64,000 nt of DNA from Laguncularia racemosa. Taxonomy: Eukaryota; Streptophyta; Magnoliopsida; Myrtales; Combretaceae. The position numbers and the translations under genes were made by a program. The DNA lies in contig JBBMOL010000065.1 in NCBI GenBank assembly GCA_037954665.1, positions 1,612,001 through 1,676,000 of the forward strand, read 5' to 3'. Positions 40,988-50,870 of the stretch are shown here, in pieces. Under the pieces are notes generated by a model. The model was not told where the DNA came from and did no database searches. It worked only from the letters and a program-made list of their open reading frames with translations. Position 1 is the first letter of the stretch. Each line of letters begins with the position of its first letter.

Positions 40988-41600
40988 TGTGTGGGTCCAA
41001 TTATAATGTGATTACATCCATACTACGTGATTCTCACGCTACACATGGACTTAAAAGAATGACTTTTGATGACACTTAGGAAGACGATTAAGGGCGAGTA
41101 GAATGGGGAAAAGGAGTAGGTAATCTTAGTGGAGGCTCGAACATACAAGTGACATTTTTTTTTAATAATATAGAATTTGATTTTTCGAGAGGATAATACA
41201 ACAAAGTAACAACGTTTTTGCAAATTATCTTCTCCCCCAAATGAGGAGAACTTACAGATATTTATAGTGATTTGGCTATCGATGCCATCCATCGAATCAT
41301 ATTAGCCATCGACGGAGTCCTCTTTTAATAAGAAGAATCATTCGTAGGCCATTCATGTGTTTAGGCTTGATTAAGGCCTTCTTTAGGTGTGTGAGCCTCA
41401 TGAGAAAAGTTGGTAATGGCCGGTCCATTCCAACGAGTCATAATCTAAGCCTACCATGCTAATTATCCCATGACCATCCCAAAGTCATGAATTCGGCTCT
41501 TTAGACCCTATTGCTTTAGCCTAAAAGTCAAATCCAAGTTATTAATTAACACATGACCCCATATTGCATTTAACCCTCTACATTTTTACCTCTTAACTAA
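40988..41600 (-). mobile_element. LTR-like direct repeat, copy 1
   Basis: Collinear with 42806-43400: GTGTGTGGGTCYAATYRTRA, TTAGGRGCRAGTAGRATGG, TATTTATAGTGATTTGG, TCTTTAGGTGTGTGAGCCTC, CATCCCAAAGTCATG. On the - strand it lies downstream of the gag fragment, so it is probably the 3' LTR. Its right end was not defined. Confidence 0.6.
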
Positions 41601-42052
41601 AGACCTTTAAACAAACTTGAAGAGGTTTGGGTATTAAATAAGACTTTCTAATGGTTAGGAAATTACTTTGCACGTGCGCACTTGTGGAATAGTTGTGCCA
41701 CTACTGCTGTAAACATGTTTACATAATTTATATTAAAAGAGCTTAACTCCAACACTGCATATAATTTAGATTTTTCTCTCATTATGTAAGCTTACAACAC
41801 CATTTAATTACGTGTGTCGCTTTTAGCTAATCAAGAGTAGATATTGTCTCTGTGACATCAAGTAGCATCTATGGTATGAATTTGATAGCTCAAATCCTTT
41901 TAATCATTTTCTTCTTTTATAAGAAGGGGGGTCTTCTCCGCTATTAATGAGCATTTGAAAGACCTGCAATGATGATTTAATCCAACTAAATTCCCAATAT
42001 GTGGCTTTATTTTAATAGAAGAGTTATATTTAGCTCTTAGGCAAATCTCATA

Positions 42053-42105
42053 ATGTAGGTGTGTAGGTTCGATTGCAATGTGGTCACATGCATGCTGCGA
42101 TGCCT
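42053..42105 (-). repeat. Fragment of the same LTR end
   Basis: GTAGGTGTGTAGGTTCGATT...GTGGTCACATGCATGCTGCG repeats only the first 50 or so bases of the direct repeats at 40988 and 42806. It marks a third, truncated copy. Confidence 0.5.
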
Positions 42106-42299
42106 TGGTTATATGGGAACTTAAAACCCAGTACTTTCACAATGGAATTCATCTATATTTCCCTCAAATACATATTCAAATCCTCCTTAGTGACGAATGT
42201 GCTTCTAAGAGCAGACATTGTAACCTCTACAAGAGTAATAAGGGTAAGGTTAGGATAAGCTATAGATCCTTTTATAACACTTTAAGATACGAGCACAAA

Positions 42300-42756
42300 A
42301 CGTGAGGATAAAGAGCCCCTAATATGGATTCTGTGGTCCCTCACTTCATATGTGAGATGATGTATAGCTACGGACTCTAGTGTAGGATCTTGCTCCTCAG
42401 CCCCAAGGGCAACTTCTTGATTGGCAGGAGCTGGGTTGGAAGATTAGGGTGCTTAGGGGGCAAGTTGCTACATGGCAACAATAGAATTTAAGCAAAGCTA
42501 CTCCTTGTTGTGTAGCAGCAAAGTCCGCCATACTAGGCATACATTAAGCAAGTATCATCATAAATTGGTTCATCATCTTAGTGTTTTCTTGAATAACACA
42601 CACCGCATGGGTATTATGAGGTTAAGACTCTTGAGTATTATTGGTAGGATCAGTATTTTCAAGTAAGGGTAGTTGCTCAATAACTTCAGAGTTAAGTTGA
42701 TGGTCTTGATTCATGTTATCATTGGGATCAAGCAACCTTCTTCTTGAGGGTATCAT
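42300..42756 (-). pseudogene. Gypsy gag N-terminal fragment
   Basis: Starts at ATG 42756, about 25 bases from the primer-binding site: MIPSRRRLLDPNDNMNQDHQ, then 44 codons to a stop. In the same frame come FAATQQGVALL and further stops. Position and wording (basic start, then Asn/Gln/Pro-rich) are those of gypsy gag N-termini. No capsid core or pol is present. Confidence 0.5.
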
Positions 42757-42779
42757 AGTGAGGTTGTCAACTTCTTATA

Positions 42780-42794
42780 CCTAGTGGAGTCACA
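42780..42794 (-). other. Retrotransposon primer-binding site
   Basis: TGTGACTCCACTAGG on the - strand, a one-base-decayed form of the site at 17808-17827, placed between the LTR-like repeat (42806 onward) and the gag fragment. Confidence 0.5.
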
Positions 42795-42805
42795 AAAAAT
42801 ATATG

Positions 42806-43400
42806 TGTGTGGGTCTAATCGTGATGTGGTCATGTGTGTGCTGTGTGATCCTCGCGCTACACGTAGATCTAAAGGAATAAGTTGTGATGGCATGTAGAAA
42901 AATGATTAGGGGCAAGTAGGATGGATAGGAGAAGTAGGCAATCCTAGTAAACTCGAACACATAAGTAACAATTTTTCTAATAATCTAAGATTTGATCTTT
43001 CAAGAGAATAATCCAACAAAGTAATGGCGTTTTTCCAAATTATCTCCTTCCTCAAATAAGGAAAGCTTATGGGTATTTATAGTGATTTGGTTGTCAATAC
43101 CATTCATCAAATTATGTTGGCCATTGACGATCCAGATAAATTCTCTCTTAATAAGAAGAATTATTCATGGTTCATTCATGTGATCAAGTCTAGTGAAGGT
43201 CTTCTTTAGGTGTGTGAGCCTCATAGGAAGGATTGGTAACGAATGGTCCATTTCAACTAGCCCTACTCTAAGCCTATTATGTCAAATCTCTCATAACCAT
43301 CCCAAAGTCATGGACTCTCAACCATCCGTGCCCTGTCACTTTAGCCTAAGAAATCAAATTCAATTATAATGGGCATAAGGCCTTAGATTGCATTTAACTC
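42806..43400 (-). mobile_element. LTR-like direct repeat, copy 2 (probable 5' LTR)
   Basis: The partner of 40988-41600. On the - strand it precedes the primer-binding site and gag fragment, which makes it the 5' LTR of a small deleted gypsy element spanning roughly 40988-43400. Confidence 0.6.
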
Positions 43401-43563
43401 TCTATAAAGTTTTATTTCTATAATCACATTTCAAATTAAATTGGGTTTGAATAGTATGATTATATCATTGTTATGATCATAGAAATAAGGGAAATACATT
43501 AGCACATTAGTTAGAAAATTATACCAGTTATTTCAAATTAATTAGATAGTTATAAGTATAATA

Positions 43564-43946
43564 GTTTATCAATAATAAATAAACACTCTTATTGTAAATG
43601 TGAACCCTTTATACAAGTATAACCAAGATTCTAGAAATTCTTATCTCTCACTCTCTATCTTGCTTCAATATAAAAGGTATTTTGACATTTTCATATACTA
43701 AACTTTTATGAAAATTATATTCAATTAAGATTTTTTCCCTATCACTATCTCAAACGTTTATCAATAATAAATATATACTCTTATTATAAGTGTGATCCCT
43801 TCATACAAGTATAATCAAAATTCTAGAAATTCTTATCTCCCACTCTCTATCTAGCTTGAATAAAAGGTATTTTAACATTTTTTGATACCAAAGATTTACA
43901 AAAAATCTTTCAAGTAAGATCTTTTCCCGTCGCTATCTCAAACAGT
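43564..43946. repeat. Tandem duplication, two copies of about 192 bp
   Basis: GTTTATCAATAATAAATAWA at 43564 recurs at 43756. Both units contain ATTCTAGAAATTCTTATCTC, CACTCTCTATCTWGCTT, AAAAGGTATTTT and end CTATCTCAAACRGT. Similarity is about 85-90 percent by eye. Confidence 0.75.
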
Positions 43947-44544
43947 GACACATGGGCCCGATTTCACCGTGGTTAACGTGCGAATAGGCATGGTGGACCA
44001 GCGATCTATCGTCACTGATGACCTAGGTCTCCACTAACACACACATACTTGTGAGTCTAATAGCAGTTGAAATGTATTATTTGCATGAGCGGCATGGAAG
44101 TGTATTTCCATTTGATATGAACAAAACTAGTCAAAGACAAGCCTAGAAGAATCAAGATAAAGTGATAAGATCCATATATATGTATTTAACATTGGTATTG
44201 GTAGGCATGTAGCATTTCGCCAAGTTAAATTGCATGTGATTCGTCTAGACTTTATTGATTGATTGGTATAAAGATATAAACATACAAAAATATAGGATTG
44301 GTTTGAATCTTTTAGTCATACAAAAAATCATTAATACAGGATAATGATGTCTAACTATAGGGTTAAATTATGTTCAATCATTGTTACTACTAGAATCTAA
44401 ATTTTATTAGTGAAAAGTTCTTTCAAGTATTTGTAAACCGGAATATAAAATATAGAAGTGGGATATTTTTCTACAAGTTTAAGGTTCAATACTTTGGTTG
44501 AGATAAATAAATAAAGAGTGTGCTGATACAATATGTTGAATTAG
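43947..44544. other. Intergenic DNA, nothing assigned
   Basis: It contains a GC-richer island (about 43945-44035, GGGCCCGATTTCACCGTGGT) with no coding signal, then ordinary AT-rich sequence. Confidence 0.35.
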
Positions 44545-44985
44545 AAAAAAAAAATCCTTTTTTAGTTTTTAATAGTTATTTACCTTATTTGAGTTCTTAA
44601 TATTTTTAAAACGTTATTTAAATAGGATTTCTGTTAAATATATAAAATTTTTCACTTAACTATAACATGTGTCAGCTTCAATTTAGTCCAAAAATAATTA
44701 ATTTAATAAAATGATAATATTAAACATATTTAATTGCATAATATAATAAAAATAATGTTATAATATATTTAATTACATAATATAAAAATACAAAAAAATC
44801 GAAAGTAAGAAAAATGAGTTGGAAAAAAATTGTGCAAACCCTAAATACCTTGACCAAACATCCTAATGCCAATTAGAAGTTAACACATATCTAAGATTGA
44901 TGAAAAAATTAATGGATTTAATATAAATCTAATTTTTTATAAGGTTTTGAAAATATTGAGGACTAAAAAAAAAAAAAATTGATTA
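44545..44985. mobile_element. Fold-back MITE
   Basis: The left arm TTTTTTAGTTTTTAATAGTT...GTTCTTAATATTTTTAAAAC is matched by the inverted right arm GTTTTGAAAATATTGAGGAC TAAAAAAA (44945-44975). The interior is non-coding and AT-rich. Confidence 0.5.
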
Positions 44986-45074
44986 CTCAAATAGAAAAAT
45001 GAATAAATGTTGATATATTTTTCTCACCTTACCTTGTGTGGTTATAGTAGAGCGAGGGTAAGTTTTTCCTAGTG

Positions 45075-45568
45075 AATTAGGGGATGATAATGCAGCATGA
45101 AGCATTAAACAAAATATGAAAGAGTAATCAATTCATAAAAATCAATAATCATCTTAATAGTCTCAATAATCTATTTATTACATTACTCATAGATTATTTA
45201 TAAGCTTAAAATCTTAGAAATAAGAAAGGAAATGGAATAAAGATAAAAACAAAACAAAATACAATAGAAAAAGAAATAAGAAAATAGATATCCTAAACCA
45301 AAAAAGCATAATAAAATCGGAAAGGAAGTAGAATAAAATGGAAAAGAAAATATAATATTAACTTTCCTAAATTAGCTAAGATTCTTTGACATTACAACAT
45401 ATTTTGGAAATGAACTAGTTTAGATTATCCGCTAGTTTTGGAAATATCCATTAATATCAAGCATCCAAATATTATCAAATTATGAATAGTCTGGCTTTCA
45501 AATAACTTCAAACTATCCACTTCCGACTAAACTTTGGAATATCCTATTTTCGATCTAATGTTGTATCT
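45075..45568 (-). mobile_element. 3' LTR of a gypsy element, outer part (split by a hAT insertion)
   Basis: Collinear with 53455-53980 (GCATTAAACAAAATATGAAA against GCATAAAACAAAATATGAAA at the left, CGATCTAATGTTGTATC against CGATCCAATGTTATATC at the right). The LTR then resumes at 50643, after the hAT element. Confidence 0.7.
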
Positions 45569-45618
45569 AGATAGAGAAAAGGGTTGAGTTGAACTAGAAA
45601 ATCGACCCGCTGATTCAT

Positions 45619-46237
45619 TTAGGGCTGTTCATCAAACCAAATCAAACTATACTAACTTGTAAAATGAAGTTCTTCTATATTTAAGTTCAGTTTAGAGATG
45701 GTTTAAATGGTTCATGGTTTGATTCGAGAGGTTGAACAGAACCGAACCACTTCTTATAAAAAAATAAAATTACGCGATATTTTTTAATTTTAAACCTTAT
45801 TTACATTTTTCTCTAAACTTACTTACTATTTCCTTTTTGTTAACTCTTATTTTATTCTCACTTTTTTCACAATCCACACCGTTCCCCTTACCTTCATCTC
45901 TCATCTTTCAATCAAATAAGTGTGTATTCATTATCACTTAAGATATAATATTATCGTAATATAATGTTATATTGCTAAAAATTCTTACATAATGTTCTTC
46001 AACTTAATATTATTATTTAGTTGAAAACTCTTATAACTATTAGTATTATCAATTAGAATAAAGTATTATTAAAAGTAGTTCGAACCAAATCAAATCACAT
46101 TTTAAACAATTTGGTTTAGAATCTTAAACCGTTAAAAGCTATTTGATTCATTAAAGGTTCAAATCAAACCATTTTAAATGAGGTTCGGTTCGGTTTGGCC
46201 TTTAAACCAAACCAAACCAAATCATGAACAACCCTAA
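45619..46237. mobile_element. Fold-back element inside the hAT remnant, with ATTCAT duplication
   Basis: The ends TTAGGGCTGTTCAT (45619) and ATGAACAACCCTAA (46237) are inverted with one mismatch, and the flanks ATTCAT (45613-45618 and 46238-46243) are identical. Subterminal parts are rich in AACCAAACCAAA-type words. It is 619 bp with no coding capacity. Confidence 0.75.
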
Positions 46238-46621
46238 ATTCATGAACTGTGAACCACTAACTCAAGTTAGCCTGTTCAATCTGGCTTAGGATCCACCGAT
46301 TAAGGTGAGTCTATGGCAATTCAGCTATGGAAACTCACCAAACCAATAGGTCATTGTTTGGCGGGTTGCCAAATCGATGAATTAACACATCAATGACCCG
46401 TCGAACTGCTAGTTCAACTTTCCATGAGGGTTTTTTTAAAAAAAAAAGAAAAGGAAAAGGCAATGAATAAAAGTGCCAAAAGCATTATATGTGAAACCTA
46501 AAGAAGTTGTTAAATCATTTGACCAATTTTTCCACACATCTTGGATGAGATTTTTAATGATTGAAATATAGGAGAGAAGAGAGAGAGAGAAAGGGAAAAA
46601 ACAAAAGGACAAAAGACTTAA

Positions 46622-47888
46622 ATTGAAGTGACAATGCATGGAAAAATAACAAAGCCTAAAGGAGTTGTTAAAATCATTTAATCAATTTTTCCACATATTT
46701 GCATGAGATTTCCAACAATTCACATATAGGAGAGAAGAGACTTAGGGAGTGGGGGTGTTGAAGTGACATCACATGCAAAAATATCAAAGAGGAATTCAAG
46801 TGGACTTTAGAACATAGTGGACAAATTTAGAGGAGGTAGGCTTTTTAACCTTTCAAAAACTAAAATTTAACAATACAAAATTTTAAAATTTAAACATCTT
46901 TTGACATTCATAAGCAATGAAATTTTTTTTTTTGAACATTTCAACATTTATTTATAGCTTACATAAAGGATTAGTTGAAGATAAGAAGTAGAACACAAGA
47001 GCCATGTGATATATCTAGTAAAGAAAATGAATACTTTAATGACTTTGTCCTATCGAAAGGAAGCTCGATTAGCTCAACTCCAGACCACACACAAAATGCT
47101 ACTAGTTGAATAACATTTATTTTTATTATGCAATTCTAGCGTAGAAAAAATTTATTTATAGGGGTAGTAATATTGCTTTATTTATTTTTTATAGTAAATT
47201 AAAGATAATTTGTACAGGGAGTAGTATTCCTTATTTACTTACAAGGTATAAGCATTATATGCAATAGGTAAGGCTAAACTTACCTCTCTCATTTGTAATT
47301 TTTTTAATTAATTAATAAAATTTAGGGCTGCGCCAACTTCCCCCCCCCCCCACCCCCCAACTAACTAATAAAGTTAACAATATTTTTTTCTATATGATTA
47401 AATAGGAGAAGAGTGTATCATTAATATTTTCACAATTATCCACTTAAAAATTGCAAGTGAAAAATAATAATTTATGGTGACATAAATGTATAAAAAATAT
47501 ATTTTTTTTCTCTTGTTCGAAGCAACATAAGTAAATTATTATGTTTTAATTTATTTTTTTGTCCAACACAAGATAAATTGAAGTGACAATGCATGGAAAA
47601 ATAACAAAGCCTAAAGGAGTTGTTAAAATCATTTAACCAATTTTTCCACATATTTGCATGAGATTTCCAACAATTCACATATGGGAGAGAAGAGACTTGG
47701 GAAGTGACATCACATACAAAAATATCAAAGAGGAATTCAAGTGGACTTTAGAACATTGTGGACAAATTTAGAGGAGGTAGGCTTTTTAACCTTCCAGAAA
47801 CTAAAATTTAATAATATAAATTTTTAAAATTTAAACATTTTTTATTCTTTTGACATTCATAAGCAATGATTTTTTTTTTTGAACATTT
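46622..47888. repeat. Repeat blocks X1-Y1-X2 within the hAT remnant
   Basis: X1 (46622-46940) and X2 (47577-47888) share ATTGAAGTGACAATGCATGG through CATTCATAAGCAATGA at high identity. A third, poorer start of X is at about 46465-46580. Y1 (46956-47578) lies between them and recurs as Y2 at 49857-50533. The order in the whole element is X1-Y1-X2-(transposase region)-Y2. Confidence 0.8.
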
Positions 47889-48689
47889 GCGAAAAGAATG
47901 TATATATTTTTCCTCTTTAGAACATTTCCTTCATAGAAAACTCTTATTCTCTTTTTACTCATTTTCATTATACACTCTTATCTACTGAACTCCTAAAGTT
48001 TTCATTTCATAAATATGCATACAATATTTATGTCACACATCTTCATTTCAATTAGTTCACATCTAATTTTGTTATTTACTTTTATTTGCCGCATGCATAA
48101 TATTGTATTCCACCAATTTTTTGTTTTCTTCTGCATATTCAACTTATATTTTTCATGTATCACTATTTTTTTTTTCTCATACGAAAAAATGGAAAATTTT
48201 TTCTATGTTTCATCTTCTAATAAAAAGAGGGTTTTAGTCACGGTGGTAAGGGAAATATTTAACATAAGCAAGACAATTTTATGACATGAAAGATTATGAC
48301 TTATGTGATCTATCATGAAGTTATGAATCTTTTGTGCACTGCATGAAGTACGAATATGAAGCTCTTAATTCCAACTCAGTTTGAGTTGAAAACAAGGTAA
48401 GGAGCTAATTTGAAACTTTATCACACCAATAAACACAAACTAGCTGTTAAATTTGGTTCTCTTGATATAAAAGTTTTCATATGTGTGGATATATAGATCG
48501 ACCCTTGGTAAGAGGATTTTTATATGGGAATAACATATCATTAGATAGATGAGGTATGGCAATTACAAAAAAAGACTAGCGGTGTTTAGGATATTTAATG
48601 AATACCATACAACACAAAATATTTTTCATATAATAAGTATCATTTTAGGTTAATACTCGTTAATAGAAAAATTTATTTCAATTGGTTTG

Positions 48690-49740
48690 ACAATGCGTCT
48701 GCAAACACCACATCCATTGATAAACTTCAAGCACTATACTAACCAACTCTAGGTGAATCATTTTTTCACATACAATGTGCAAGTCATATTTCAAATCTTT
48801 ATGTTGAGAATAGTCTCAATTGCTTAAATTCTAAGATGTCTCCCATAAGATAGGTAATTATTCATTTAATTGAGTATCCATCTATAAATAAGGCATCGAG
48901 AAAATTTTGCATTGATAAATGCATATGGCCAAAAGAAATTAAAAAAAAATGTTAAGTATAATTGAAATTTGACTTATCGACTTTTACAAAATACAATCCC
49001 ATATAAAGATATGTTACGTTCTTTTACTACAATGAACATTCTAGACATTTCATTGTACCCTAGCAATTGAGATGTAAGTAAAAAAAATTCTTAAATCTGT
49101 TTAGAGTTTTCTATGAGTATACTCTTAAAATTTTATCAAGTTTAACAACCTAGTATTTACTTTTTCCTAATGAATGCCATAAATGTACTATCAGTCTTAC
49201 AAAATAGTATTTAATTCCTATAACAAACCATTTCTTCAAATAGCTGTTAATGCAATGACTACTAAATGGTTGCAATATTACAAACAAATGTCTAACATTT
49301 ATCATATTGCTTCTATTTTAAATCTACATGGTAAAAAAAGATATTCTTATTAAATATCTCAATCTGTATTGTCAAATTGTCAATACATTTTTTGACACAA
49401 AAAATACTTATGCTGATACTATGATACAAGAAGTATAACAACCAACCTAGGTAATAGAAGACTTAATTTTCCAATTTTTCTTTATATATGGTGGTCAAGT
49501 TTTGACTACTCCCTTACCATTCTCAGCCTCACATGGTGACATGTTTGACCAAATGCTCCCTACGCAACAAATGATAACACAAAATTTGAAGAGGCATCAA
49601 GCTGGTAAAGTTGAATACACGAAATTTAATCACTATTTGAACACTAACCTTGATTTTGGTGAAAATAATATTATGGACTTTAATATCTTGGAATGGTGGA
49701 AAAGGCATAAGAAGACTTATTCGATTCTCTCTTAATAGCT
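48690..49740 (+). pseudogene. hAT transposase, C-terminal half, decayed
   Basis: Broken frames give FDNASANTTSIDKLQALY (about 48686-48740) and FFHIQCASHISNLYVENSL (about 48763-48820), the conserved catalytic-core phrases of hAT transposases. A 77-codon frame (49502-49735) follows, with LNTNLDF and FNILEWWKRH, which corresponds to the FDVLxWWK start of the hAT dimerisation domain. It ends before the rest of that domain. Stops and shifts prevent function. Earlier parts (BED zinc finger) were not seen. Confidence 0.7.
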
Positions 49741-49856
49741 CACTAAGTTCTTACGGCTCTTGAGTTAACAATAGTTGTTAAACAAGCATTCAGTACTACA
49801 AGCCTTATCCTAAAATAACAATGATCACAACTAACGCTCATTAATGTTCAAGTGCT

Positions 49857-50236
49857 AGCTTACATAAAGGATTAGTTGAAGATAAGAAGTAGAACACAAG
49901 AGCCATGTGATATATCTAGTAAAGAAAATGAATACTTTAACGACTTTGTCCTGTCGAAAGGAAGCTCGATTAGCTCAACTCCAAACCACACACAAAATGC
50001 TACTAGTTGAATAACATTTATTTTTATTGTGCAATTCTAGCGTAGAAAAAATTTATTTATAGGGGTAGTAGTACTACTTTATTTATTTTTTATAGTAAAT
50101 TAAAGATAATTTGTAGAGGGAGTAGTATTCCATATTTACTTACAAGGTATAAGCATTATATACATTAGGTAAGGCTAAACATACCTCTCTCATTTGTAAT
50201 TTTTTTTAAGTAATTAATAAAATTTAGGGCTCCCAC

Positions 50237-50282
<46 letters not shown>

Positions 50283-50533
50283 ACCAAAACCTCATTGTAT
50301 GGGATTTGCCACTAACTAATAAAGTTAATAATATTTTTTTCTATATGATGAAATAGGAGAAGGGTGTATCATTAATATTTTCACAATTATCCACTTAAAA
50401 ATTGCAAGTGAAAAATAATAATTTATGGTGACATAAATGTATAAAAAAATATTTTTTTTTCTCTTGTTCAAAGCAACATAAGTAAATTATTATGTTTTAA
50501 TTTATTTATTTTTTGTCCAACACAAGATAAATT
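49857..50533. repeat. Repeat block Y2 within the hAT remnant
   Basis: AGCTTACATAAAGGATTAGT through CCAACACAAGATAAATT, nearly identical to 46956-47578. The longer length is due to the C tract at 50238-50282. Confidence 0.85.
50238..50282 (+). repeat. 45-base uninterrupted C tract
   Basis: 45 consecutive C residues. The matching place in Y1 (about 47342-47360) holds only C-runs of 12 and 6 with an A between. Such tracts can form G-quadruplex or i-motif structures and are difficult to sequence, so the exact length is uncertain. Confidence 0.85.
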
Positions 50534-50642
50534 TAAAATTTAGTAACAAATTATTTCATTTTCAAAAATGTTTTAAGCAAAAAAAAAAAATCAAGGCCAA
50601 TTCACCTTATTTAAGCCTATAAAGTTGGCATTTTCCTTTATC

Positions 50643-50870
50643 TTGTATCCAATTGGTCCTCGATACATTTCAATATTGACTAGCTTGAATCGGATAGCCT
50701 TTGAATTTTTTATTTCGAATAGCTTCTGAATGTGCTAAATGGCTAAACTTTTAATTTTGATGTCTTCTTTCTCTTCTTTAAAGTCTTTTATTTCTGATAA
50801 TTATGATGATCTAAGTATTTTATAATTTCTAAACTTATCTCACCTGTATCATTCTCTCTCACTTGAAAGT
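50643..50870 (-). mobile_element. 3' LTR of the gypsy element, inner part
   Basis: Matches 53975-54190: CCTCGATA, TTGACTAGCTTGAATCGGAT against TTAACTGGCTTGAATTGGAT, TTCTTTCTCTTCTTTAAAGT. It continues the LTR interrupted at 45568. Confidence 0.7.

Larger units (their letters stand above)
45569..50642 (+). mobile_element. hAT-type DNA transposon remnant, 5.1 kb, with 8-bp target duplication
   Basis: The flanks are TTGTATCT (45561-45568) and TTGTATCC (50643-50650), an 8-bp duplication with one mismatch, as expected for hAT. Joining the flanks restores a continuous LTR matching 53455-54195. The interior holds decayed hAT transposase (48690-49740), a second nested fold-back element (45619-46237) and internally duplicated blocks. 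Terminal inverted repeats are not clearly preserved, so the boundaries rest on the target duplication and the LTR comparison. Confidence 0.65.

Noticed and set aside
43564..43946. CRISPR-like or satellite array
   Set aside because: There are only two direct copies with no spacers, and this is plant nuclear DNA.
48015..48284. 89-codon + strand ORF rich in Phe and Ile
   Set aside because: It lies in very AT-rich DNA inside the hAT remnant, does not match transposase and has no other support.
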